From positions 23,867,206 to 23,931,205 of the forward strand of contig OZ038459.1 of the NCBI GenBank assembly GCA_964036195.1: a stretch of DNA of 64,000 nt, given 5' to 3'. Positions 1 to 8,891 of this stretch are shown in pieces. This DNA is from Sphaerolaimus hirsutus (Eukaryota > Nematoda > Chromadorea > Monhysterida > Sphaerolaimidae). A program made the position numbers and the translations under genes. The notes beneath the pieces are model-generated. The model did no database searches. It had not been told where the DNA came from and worked only from the letters and a program-made list of their open reading frames with translations. Each line of letters begins with the position of its first letter. Within the stretch, counting starts at the first letter, position 1.

Positions 1-140
1 CAAGCGCCAAAGCGCCATGGCGCTTTTCGTGGGCATGGCGCCAAGCGCCAATGGCGTCACAGCAAAGTGAGCGCCAAGCGTCAAAAGCACCATGGCGCTT
101 TTTGCTTTGGCGCTGGCGCCAGGCGGCTTTTACATCACTA
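1..140. mobile_element. Right part of a GCGCCA-array hAT-like MITE
   Basis: The stretch is made of repeated GCGCCA and TGGCGC words and ends in TTTTACATCACTA, the same terminus as the complete copy at 34521-34874, which has an 8-bp target duplication. The left end lies outside the window. Non-coding. Confidence 0.7.
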
Positions 141-650
141 AGTGCAAGTGCAGGTGCTAATTTGTTTGATTGATTTAGATGCGTATCTATTTTGTATCAC
201 TTGCAAAGTCAGTTGCAATTTGCGACGCTTTCATTGATGGATTATAGATATTTCTCCCCTTGCAATAACCATAGCTTTTAGCTCACAAAACTAAATACAA
301 TTCAAAGTTGAGTGAATATGAGCGCCCTAAATTATGTATCATAAATTGTCCATATTATGTATCATATTATGATCCAATTATGTAAATATCATAAATTGTT
401 CATATTTGGTTTTGGCTTGAATTATTTTTGGCCCTTTGAGAATTATTTTTCGTCAGACTTTTTGATTGGGCTATTGAAATGGGAACAATTATCGAAGGGA
501 AATTTATTATTTCATCAAAATAGTCATGCATGTTTTATCAACTCAGTTCTTCGTACATTCATGCTTTATTACCGAAATAACAAGCCATTTTTGTTCAAAT
601 TGGACACTTTCATGTCTCAAGAAAAAATTGGACACAGCAATTAAAGCAAA
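141..650. other. Unassigned AT-rich sequence
   Basis: I see no gene, inverted repeat or recognisable element here. Short open frames are not supported by any motif. Confidence 0.5.
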
Positions 651-1075
651 TACCGTATTACCTCGAAATACCCCCAGGGGGTTTATTATTTCGCCAGCAA
701 AATTTGAGGGGGGGATAATTCGAGGGGGGGGGGGGTTTATTCGAGGGGGGGGGTCTATTATTTCGCCAGAAATTTTCGGAAATTCCCCATAGTCAGACGT
801 ATACAAATCAAACAATTACATAGATGTACACGTGTTTATAGGCATATATTCACATAAACCCTTCCCTAACGTCACTCAATCTTCAGTTTTAACGTGTGTT
901 CTGCAGTGTATAGATCACAAACTGCGGTATTTGTCATGTACGGCCTCTTTACACTCAATGTTAGGGGGGGTATTTCGAGGGGGGGGGTTTATTATTTCCT
1001 CAGCCGAATTTTAGGGGGGTATTTCGAGGGGGGGGTTAATTCAAGGGGGGGGGGATAATTCGAGGTAATACGGTA
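651..1075. mobile_element. TACCGTATTACC MITE, copy 1
   Basis: Begins TACCGTATTACCTCGA and ends TCGAGGTAATACGGTA, an inverted repeat. Inside each end are several units of the form TCGAATTA or TCGAAATA followed by runs of 5-9 C (or the G complement), and the core holds a short unique sequence. TA at both outer ends is compatible with a TA target duplication. A second copy of the same subfamily follows at 1098. No coding capacity. Confidence 0.85.
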
Positions 1076-1097
1076 GTGGTAGTATAGTATTTTATCT

Positions 1098-1523
1098 TAC
1101 CGTATTACCTCGAAATACCCCCAGGGGGTTTATTTTTTCGCCAGCAAAAGTTGAGGGGGATAATTCGAGGGGGGGTTCATTCGAGGGGGGGTCTATTATT
1201 TCGCCAGAAATTTTCGGAAATTCCCCATCCGCAGACGTAGAAAAATCGAACAATCACATTGATTTATATGTGTTTTTAGGCATATATTACTATATATACA
1301 CAAAAACCCTTCCCTAACGTCACTTAATCATCAGTGTTAACGTGTGTTCTGCATAGTACAGATCACAAACTGCGGTATTTGTCATGTACGTTCACGTTAC
1401 ACTCAATTTAGGGGGGTATTTCGAGGGGGCGGGGTTTATTATTTCCTCAGCCGAAATTTAGGGGGGGTATTTCGTGGGGGGGGGGGTTAATTCAAGGGGG
1501 GGATAATTCGAGGTAATACGGTA
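1098..1523. mobile_element. TACCGTATTACC MITE, copy 2
   Basis: Same ends, same C/G-run blocks and same core as the copy at 651-1075, in the same orientation and only 22 bp downstream of it. The cores differ at scattered positions, so this is not a recent perfect tandem duplication. Confidence 0.85.
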
Positions 1524-1530
1524 TATGTTT

Positions 1531-2157
1531 ATTCACGAATAGCGTTCCAAAAAATGGGTGATTTAAAAAAATATAATTAATGCAAATACTCGAATAAGAC
1601 CCCCCCTCGAAAAACTCCCCCTCTTGAATAACTCTCCCCGTTGGATGACAACGATACAATACAAAGATACAAAATAATATAAGTCTACAGCAATGACAGC
1701 TGATACATGATGTGTATGCAGTGTATACACACCTTTTTGTTGTTGTCGGACAGTTTAATACATGAATTACATGAGTTTACAGATTACATCCATGCAATGA
1801 ATTGAGTCCAAGGTTTCTGCGAAAAAAACACCCCCCCCCTTGAATAACTCCCCCTCCAAAATGTCTGAAGAAAAAATAACTCCCCTGGTGTCTTATTTGA
1901 GGATTTATGGTATATATAATCTCAGAAAATCCCTCAAAAATAAAATATAATTAAATCTCTCTGAAAAAACGCTGAGAAAATATAAATAAATTTAAATGAG
2001 AGATTTTTAAAAAAAAAATTTTTCTAATGAATAAAATATAATTAAATCTCTCTGGAAAACCCCCGGAGAAAATATAATTAAATAAGAGAGTTTTTATATT
2101 TTATTTTATTTTTTAAATATAAATCTCTCAGAGATTTTTGGAACGCTATTCATGAAT
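1531..2157. mobile_element. Inverted-repeat element with AATAGCGTTCC ends
   Basis: The left end carries CGAATAGCGTTCCAAAAA and the right end its complement TTTTTGGAACGCTATTCATG. The interior is AT-rich with several AAATCTCTC / GAGAGATTT inverted words. A different MITE (1581-1912) sits inside. Superfamily unknown. Confidence 0.6.
1581..1912. mobile_element. CGAATAAG-type MITE nested in 1531-2157
   Basis: Runs from AAATACTCGAATAAGACC to GGTGTCTTATTTGAGGATTTATGGTA and has the CTCGAATAACTCCCCC blocks also found at 22572-22987 and 28862-29317. The left TACCGT end is degraded. Confidence 0.65.
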
Positions 2158-2745
2158 ATTCTTCTATTCATCCGATCAAACAATCACAAATATCACATAG
2201 CTAATTATGTACCGTATTTTCTCAAATAGTTCCACCCTCTTGAATAGTTCCCCCCTTGAATAGTTCCCTCCAGTTAGGCGAGTAACGATGGCAAACAGTC
2301 GAAAAAAAAGTATTTTAATTTTTAAGTGTTTTTTCTTAAGTGAATTTTTGAATTTTCGATTTTTTCCTCAAAATAATTTTTGAATTTTGAATTTAATTTT
2401 CGAATTTTGAATTTTTGAATCTTTTTTGGCAATTTTCGAATTTTGTTGGCTAGTTTTCGAATTTTTTCAAATAATTTTTGAATCTTTTTGGAAAAATATT
2501 GAATCTGAAGCTTTAAACACAGAATTTGGACTGTCTTCACGTTCTGCTCAGTTGTTATAACATATTTTTACCATAAATTAGCATTAAAAATGGTGGAAGG
2601 AGTTATGCAAACCAGTGTGCTGCTTCTTCATTTAATTCACACATTGATACATTTAATTCACCAACAGAGCGAAGGCAATAAAAACAACAATTTAAAAATT
2701 GGTGTCAAATAAAATATCAGCATAAAATACAAAATTGGCATCAAA

Positions 2746-3214
2746 TACCGTATTATTTTTTCAGTGTCGAAACTTGAGGGGGGGGGGTTAAATGAGGGTG
2801 GGTATTTCAAAGGGGGGTGTATAATTTTGCTAGAAATTTTTCGAAATCCCAGTATAAATTGTTGTTTGTAGTCAAGAATCACAGATGTCAAAAAATGCAA
2901 CAAAAACCGTCTTTTTTAAGACTCTATACTTATATAAGTACGTAGATGGTACAAACCCTTTCATTTCATTTAACTCTTTACCACAATTGGCGACGCGCGT
3001 CAAGGGTACATACCGAAATAACGATCCAAAAACCCTGTTCTACACAACACAGTCATTGTTTTTAATGTGTGTTCTGTGTTTCCCAGATCACAAACTGCAT
3101 TACATTCTCAATACACCAAATTGGGGGGGGGGTATTTCGAGGGGGGTTAATAAATTAATATTGTAAATTTTGAGGGGGGTATTTCGAGGGGGGATATTTC
3201 GAGGAAATACAGTA
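2746..3214. mobile_element. TACCGTATT / GGAAATACAGTA MITE inside the hAT
   Basis: Ends TACCGTATT and GAGGAAATACAGTA, with GGTATTTCGAGGGGGG blocks near the ends. The core includes sequence shared with the copies at 30121 and 34954. Nested inside the hAT element 2283-4080. Confidence 0.75.
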
Positions 3215-3541
3215 TAAAAACGGATACCTATGTCAAAGTCCGCCTCTTCCGCCGTGGATGACATTTCAACGTTTTTTTTTGTTACATTTCGCTTTTCCAT
3301 ATGCGCCGCGTATCAATTGTCGATTTATTTAGTACGTTGAACTTAACGGTGTGTTTTGTTGCCTTGAATTTCCTAAAAAATTTGAAAACTATTTTTGAAT
3401 TTTCGAATTTTCGAATTTTTTTAAAAATAAATAGATTTTTAAGTGTTTTTTCTAGGGGTGAAATAAAAATTCAAAAATTCTGAAAAATTTTGAAAATTCA
3501 AAAATGTTTTCGAATTTTCAAATTTTTTTTTGCCATCGTTA

Positions 3542-4077
3542 AGCGGGAATTAGAGCTCAGCGTCAATTCGATGTGAAATGACGACGTGAAATGACGTCGT
3601 GAAATTAATTACACGAGTGTGGATCATGCTACAGGTCTACAATTTTCTAAGGATAATATATGAATCAATACCTTAATCGTGTCCAATACTGAGTGTTATC
3701 AGCCACAACTAGAGCGAATTGAAAAATTCAATTTTTATCATTTCACGTCATCATCATTTCACGTCACAGTGTCAGGGAACAACTTGACATTTCACGTCAG
3801 ACTGCTGCTTGCAATAGTCTGACGTGAAATGTCAAGTTGTTCCCTGACACTGTGACGTGAAATGATGATGACGTGAAATGATAAAAATTGAATTTTTCAA
3901 TTTGCTCTAGTTGTGGCTGATAACACTCAGTATTGGACACGATTAAGGTATTGATTCATATATTATCCTCAGAAAATTGTAGACCCGTAGCATGATCCAC
4001 ACTCGTGTAATTAATTTCACGACGTCATTTCATGTTGTCATTTCACGTCGAATCGACGCTGAGCTCTAATTCCGGCT
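3542..4077. mobile_element. 536-bp near-perfect palindrome, PIF/Harbinger-like MITE
   Basis: The two halves are inverted copies over almost their whole length, meeting near 3806. Ends are AGCGGGAATTAGAGCTC and its complement GAGCTCTAATTCCGGCT, flanked by TTA at 3539-3541 and 4078-4080. A 3-bp TTA/TAA duplication fits PIF/Harbinger. Related palindromes lie at 26256, 36656 and 39732. Transcription would give a long hairpin RNA. Confidence 0.8.
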
Positions 4078-4149
4078 TTATAGGCGAGTGAGGAAAGCAT
4101 AATCCCCCCCCTGGAATAGTTCCGCCCACTGACGCTCAAAAATACTACA

Positions 4150-4263
4150 TACCGTATTTCCTTGAAATACCCCCCCCCTCGAAATACCCCCCTCGTTTGA
4201 CCCCCCCTCTCGAGACCACTATGAAACAATCACCCCCCGGGGGTATTTCGAGGAAATACAGTA
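4150..4263. mobile_element. Short TACCGTATTTCC MITE (114 bp)
   Basis: A compact copy with ends TACCGTATTTCCTTGAAATA and CGAGGAAATACAGTA and a centre containing GACCACTATGAAACAATCAC. The same centre occurs in the 119-bp copy at 22019-22137 and at the end of 45849-46214. Confidence 0.8.
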
Positions 4264-4575
4264 ATGTTAAAAAACGATTGATGAAGCAAGCATAAGCAAA
4301 AGAGCTGCTGCGTCTGGGCATTGAATGCGTCATCAAATGCAAATGCGTCCGGTGTGCAAAATTGTGGTTGAATTTGAACAAAAATAGCACGTTGTTTCAT
4401 AAAACATAAATATTGTGTAAAAAAATTGAAAGAACTGTGCTTGAAAATTTTGACATAAAAATAATTCCCCCCTTGAATAGTTCCCCCCCCCCCTTGATTA
4501 GTTCCCCCTCAAAAAAGTCTGAGGAAAAAAATAATTCCCCAGGGGAACTAACTAGGTATTCGAGAAAATACGGTA

Positions 4576-5320
4576 AATACCAAAAGTGTGGGTGTGTATA
4601 AAAATCTGCGAAAAAGTAGAGCAACCAAATAATAAATACCTTACCACCTTACTACAATATACCTTATATTGATTGCATCAGCTTTTTTCGGTGTTTTGAT
4701 ATACCTCATATTTTTCGCCAGAGTTTGCAAACAAATTACAACAGTTAATTGAACAAATTACAGCAGTGAATTGAACAAAATTCAACAGTGAATTGAACAA
4801 ATTACAACAGTGAATTGAACAAATTACAGCAGTGAATTGAACAAATTACAAAAGTGAATTGAACAAATTACAACAAAAACGCAATTCATTTTACCAAACT
4901 GGGATGTAATGAAATGGTGAACCAGTGTCAATACAAAATGACCAGATTTGGAGCTCAATTTGACTTTCTAAAACTCACTGAAATATGTTCTAATGCAAAA
5001 AAATACTCTGTCTCTACGTAGTGGATGTAGGGATGTCTGGGTGCCCTCGGACACCATTTTCATCTTTTGCCACCATGTTTAGCCACTGTTTTTTTAATGA
5101 TTTTACGCGTTTTGTCAGGCAGCAAGCTGTGTTATATTAGAGGTACCTATACCTTATATTGGAGGTATGTCGTATAACCTTAACCTCACTCAAAAGAAAC
5201 CCTAAAATACACATCAAAATGTTCATCGGGTACATAGTTGACCGGGTCAGACATGTCGTAGGCGAGCAGGCACACCTTCGTCAAGCTCGAGTGCGCCACC
5301 GCGCTGCACCGACCACGAGA
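4576..5320. other. Unassigned sequence with a 22-bp tandem repeat
   Basis: No gene is visible. Positions 4731-4880 hold about six to seven tandem units of roughly 22 bp of the form GAACAAATTACAACAGTGAA. Units are directly abutting, so this is a minisatellite and not a CRISPR array. Confidence 0.6.
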
Positions 5321-5499
5321 CACCTGGGCGCAGTCCCAGACCCTGTAAAAAGCCCTGTAAAATGTCAAATGTCACGCAAAGTGTCAAAGGCCATGTAAAA
5401 TGCCCTCGAAAAATTGCAAACATATGTTTTGACAATTGTTTTGACAATAAACATTTTACAGGGAATTTTACAGCGTCTGGGATTGGCACCTGGGCGCAG
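5321..5499. mobile_element. TGTCA-type palindromic MITE with 13-bp direct repeat flanks
   Basis: The core (5334-5486) runs from TCCCAGACCCTGTAAAA to TTTTACAGCGTCTGGGATTGG and contains TGTCAAATGTCA and TTTGACA words in inverted order. CACCTGGGCGCAG occurs directly repeated on both sides (5321-5333 and 5487-5499). Other copies: 5785, 21689, 26093, 28058, 54845, 56162. Confidence 0.7.
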
Positions 5500-6391
5500 C
5501 TGTGCGTGCATAGCATGACAGATGGGATATCTGGAGGGGGAGGGGGGTTGAAAGTGAAATAAGTTAAATTGCAGCGAGTAATCTATAATTTATCGCCGAA
5601 AGCCGAAACTTAGCGCCGGAAAAAGCGCCTACTTTTACGCAACGGTGCTTTTTCGAAGCCAAGCGCCATGCGTCAATGGCCAGATGCACCATGCCACGGC
5701 GCTTTGTGCTTTGGCGCTAGCGCCACGGCGCTTTTCCGTCACTATTCTAACGATGGCAAACCACCACTTCACCACTTCACCATCCTGGGGGCAGTCCCAT
5801 ACCCTGTAAAAAGCCCTTACTCGGTTGCCATTTTACAGGGCATTTTCCACGACTTTTGACACTTTGCATGACATTTGACATAGTACAGGGCTTTTTACAG
5901 GGTCTGGGAGTGCCCCCAGCACTTCCCAAAGCATCACACACTCAATTTTTTGATTCACTGGCGCAAAAGCACGCAGTTGTCTGTGGGGGTTTTACTTTTC
6001 CTATAGGTACCTATATAGAAATCCACTTTTTTTGTGGAAATCTCAAGCAAACCAGTCGATTGTGGCCACACAAGCTAGTTTTCATGGTCCCAATTTGAAA
6101 ACTTGTTCAAAAACTGAATGGCAACGCGAACGCTGATTGACGCTTCCACCATCCCGCAACTGCCCACTTGGACTCAGTGAACTAGTATTAGGATGCAATT
6201 ATTAGTTTACAGAAATGACCAGTCCATGAACTACTGTTAAATGAGATCGACAATATTTCGGTCGAGTTTTCAAATTGGAACCATGAATATCCCATTTGGA
6301 CACATTTATTACCTGTTTTATCACAGTTGAGTTTAAAAAAAGGTAAATTAGCATTTTTAGTTTTCAATAATGACATCTGATAAATGGTTTC
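5500..6391. other. Left flank of the BEL element with MITE fragments
   Basis: Holds a diverged GCGCCA-array fragment (about 5604-5745) and a TGTCA palindrome (5785-5919). The rest, up to the LTR at 6392, shows nothing recognisable. The last five bases, GTTTC (6387-6391), are the retroelement target duplication. Confidence 0.6.
5785..5919. mobile_element. TGTCA-type palindromic MITE
   Basis: Left end GGGGGCAGTCCCATACCCTG and right end CAGGGTCTGGGAGTGCCCCC form an inverted repeat, with TTTTGACACTTTGCATGACA inside. Same family as 5334-5486. Confidence 0.7.
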
Positions 6392-7687
6392 TGTGCTGAC
6401 CGTGGCAAAATGGATGGATAAAGAAATACAGAGAATTGATAATTAGGCTCATATTCGCATATTTACTTATTTGCACTATTTTACTTTTCATGCACTATAT
6501 TTATTTACCACGCAAAATATCAAATTGTATTTCCTGCACTATATTATTTACCCATGGAGAATATTTGATTAGGAAAGTGCTCTATAAGTTATTGATAGGT
6601 TTATGTGGAATGTTTAGGTTAAAAGGTCAAATATGTTATTATTAGGTGTATTAATATAAAATTAGGCTCATTCAACTCGCCGTAATTTTCTGATCATGAT
6701 TATACATACATTTGCATAGTTTACTTGCAGTTTACAAAAGTCAAATCTTGTAATTATTTACGTACCGCGTAATTATCTAGGCCAGCGTCCTAATAGAGAA
6801 ATGGTGCCCTGCGTGCAACTAGCATTTACTTTACAAAGCCCTTCGCATAGGTATAATTGTCATAACCCTGTTCACAACTATTTATATTTACTTAATAATT
6901 ATAATACCTTGCTCAATTGAATATATTATAAACTCTGCTCAATTACAATACCCATTTACCTCAAATAAGTCCCAATTTGCTAGACTATTCAACATACGTT
7001 TCCAGGAAGTGATTATTATTATCATGTTGAATATACCTTATTCTATTTACGTCATTAGGAACATTTGCACTACTATTTACAGTTTCAAACCCTAATTTAT
7101 TAGTTCCAATGTGCGTCAATGTTTTCTGACAAATTGAAGCAAATTAGTAAATCGGCCGAGTTTGCCGACTTCGCGCCTCAAGATTAATAGTTTTTCCATT
7201 AGCCCAATTTGTACCTGGTATTTCTTTACCATAATTATTTGAATGTATGCACGCGCAGTATAAGGCAACTGTTTCGGCTAGATGTGTTTATTTGTTGCAT
7301 TTATGTCTTACTTGTGCATTTGTATTAGGAAATTACTGTAGCTGTTTTTCTATACGTGATTTCCGTGTCTTAGCTACTTTGAGAGTTTTTACTTCAGTCT
7401 GCGGACCCCAAGCTTCTGAACGAAAATAAGCTAGCGATAGAAACTTCGACTAGGAAGCTCGCTAGGCTTTGCGCTTTTATATGTGGCTGTATCTGATCAA
7501 ATAAAGTACCTGAAACAATATTGAACCCCTTTCAACACGCAACTACGAAATAAACTCAACTTGGCTGTCGACAAGTGGACGTTCGGCTACAACGGGAAAT
7601 CAACCACTCTAAAGGCCGTTTCTCACTACGGTCTTGGAGTTGCCGGATTCGGTGGTAGAAGACGCTGACTTCGGTGGCTTCATCACA
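6392..7687 (+). repeat. 5' LTR of the BEL/Pao element
   Basis: 1296 bp, starts TGTGCTGACC and ends CTTCATCACA. The identical sequence recurs 11,281 bp downstream. It includes a TTATAT box near 7477 and AATAAA at 7499-7504, possible promoter and polyadenylation signals. Two short open frames inside (6436-6645, 7247-7429) are also in the other LTR; nothing suggests they are translated. Confidence 0.95.
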
Positions 7688-7705
7688 TGGCGCAGCGAGC
7701 AGGGT
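7688..7705 (+). promoter_or_regulatory. Primer binding site, complementary to a tRNA-Ser 3' end
   Basis: TGGCGCAGCGAGCAGGGT begins directly after the LTR with no gap. Its complement is CCA preceded by the 3' acceptor and T-stem sequence that I recall for animal tRNA-Ser(UGA). All 18 bases fit by memory; a tRNA search in this genome would confirm it. Confidence 0.75.
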
Positions 7706-8891
7706 GATTGCATGACATTGTGCTATCACCAAGCCGGAACGGACATTGTGCGGCAGTTGGCAGAACTTCAAAAGTCCTGCTGAACATCAATTGGCCTTGG
7801 CTGAGCGTTGGCTGTTGATTTGCAGACAGCACTGTGCCAAAGTCACGGCACTCCTGTCTACATCCTGGGAGCGGTTCTACGCTCACGCGCGGAGGACACT
7901 GGAGTTCTGACAAGCCTGTCAGGATTTCAGGCAGCTTTCACCAGTGTTCTGGCAAGGTGCTAGACGCTGGGCGGCACCGGCATTTGACAAGGAGTCATTG
8001 TCGGACGGTGGTCAAACTTTCGCTGGACGCTCCTGGACATCTGGACTCCAGTGACCGCTCGCACGTCCTTCCTATGCCAAGGGAGGGTGACCTGACGGAG
8101 ACAGGATCGCCACAAAGCCACGCTAGTCAAAGGGCTGTTTTTGGGCATTCGCGGAGGTCCCTCGCTCCACTGGGTAAGAGTGGACTCATACCTCGGAAGT
8201 GCAAAAGTAGGGGTATCAGTGTACAAAGGGCTGTAGCTGACAGAGGGCTGTAGCTGACAGAGAGTGGATTTGAAAACCAAGTATTAGGATACTTGGTAGC
8301 GTGTAGGAGCTTTGCGGAGCTCCCATCAAATATACACGCTGTGCCTGCTCGGTACCATCAGATCAGACAGCATAAAAGTGCCAGAAATTCTGCATTGCAC
8401 AGGCGCAATTGCAGAGCAGTGTACAGAAACACTGCCCAGAATCAGAAAGTGCACCAGAGTGCACAGAAACGTGTCACAGGTGACACGGCAAGCGCAGCAC
8501 TGCGCACAGCGGCACAGGAGCCGCTCAGGAAAGCAAGTGGCCGGCGTGGTCACAAGGCACACAGGCGTGCCAGAAAGAGCGCCAGAGCGCTCAGAAAGAG
8601 TGTGTACGGACCCTCTTTGGGCGCACACTGCTGGGCAAATAAATTGTTTATTGTCCAGGTAGATTTGACCGGTGTGTTGAAGTCAACGCGTGTAAACAAT
8701 CACGTCAGGGGCTTTAGGAACACACCTGGTGCCAGTGCAGTAAAGGTCAACGCGTGAGAACACGTCAGGGGCCTGTAGGACTGCATTGGTATTGTGCGTG
8801 GCACAACAAATCCGTGGTGCACAGAGCACTACACAGAAAGACGCAGAGAAGCGTCCCAAGCGTCACAGGCGACGCACTATAAAGAGAAACA
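7706..8891 (+). other. Long retroelement leader
   Basis: About 1.2 kb between primer site and first gag ATG. It contains a tandem GGGCTGTAGCTGACAGAG (around 8229-8262) and two imperfect copies of a GTCAACGCGTG ... CACGTCAGGGGC block (from about 8684 and 8741). Open frames at 7834-8253 and 8293-8757 show only compositional runs. Packaging, ribosome entry or splice-donor roles are possible but not shown. Confidence 0.6.

Larger units (their letters stand above)
2283..4080. mobile_element. hAT-like element, TAACGATGG ends, 8-bp duplication
   Basis: Starts TAACGATGGCAAAC and has the complementary GCCATCGTTA at 3532-3541. The 8-bp direct repeat TAGGCGAG lies at 2275-2282 and 4081-4088. The 8-bp duplication is the hAT signature. 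A 536-bp palindrome (3542-4077) has landed exactly in the last TTA of the element, so the right-hand duplication appears only after that palindrome. The interior is rich in TTTTCGAATTTT words and contains another MITE (2746-3214). Confidence 0.8.
2210..4575. mobile_element. TACCGTATTTTC MITE split by a hAT and a short MITE
   Basis: The left piece (2210-2282) starts TACCGTATTTTCTCAAATAG and carries TTGAATAGTTCC units. The right piece resumes after 4088 and ends GAGAAAATACGGTA at 4575 with matching TTGAATAGTTCCCCC units. Between them lie a hAT element flanked by an 8-bp duplication (TAGGCGAG) and a short MITE at 4150-4263. Removing these leaves one ordinary inverted-repeat element. Confidence 0.75.

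Noticed and set aside
4731-4880. CRISPR-like array
   Set aside because: Units of about 22 bp abut without spacers and vary; it is a minisatellite in a eukaryotic genome.
6436-6645. 69-codon hydrophobic open frame in both LTRs (also 17717-17926)
   Set aside because: It lies in LTR sequence expected to be regulatory, has no homology I recognise, and is identical only because the LTRs are.
8293-8757. 154-codon Arg/Ala-rich frame before gag
   Set aside because: It overlaps repeats in the leader and a second open frame, and its composition follows from CAG/GCG-rich sequence; no motif.
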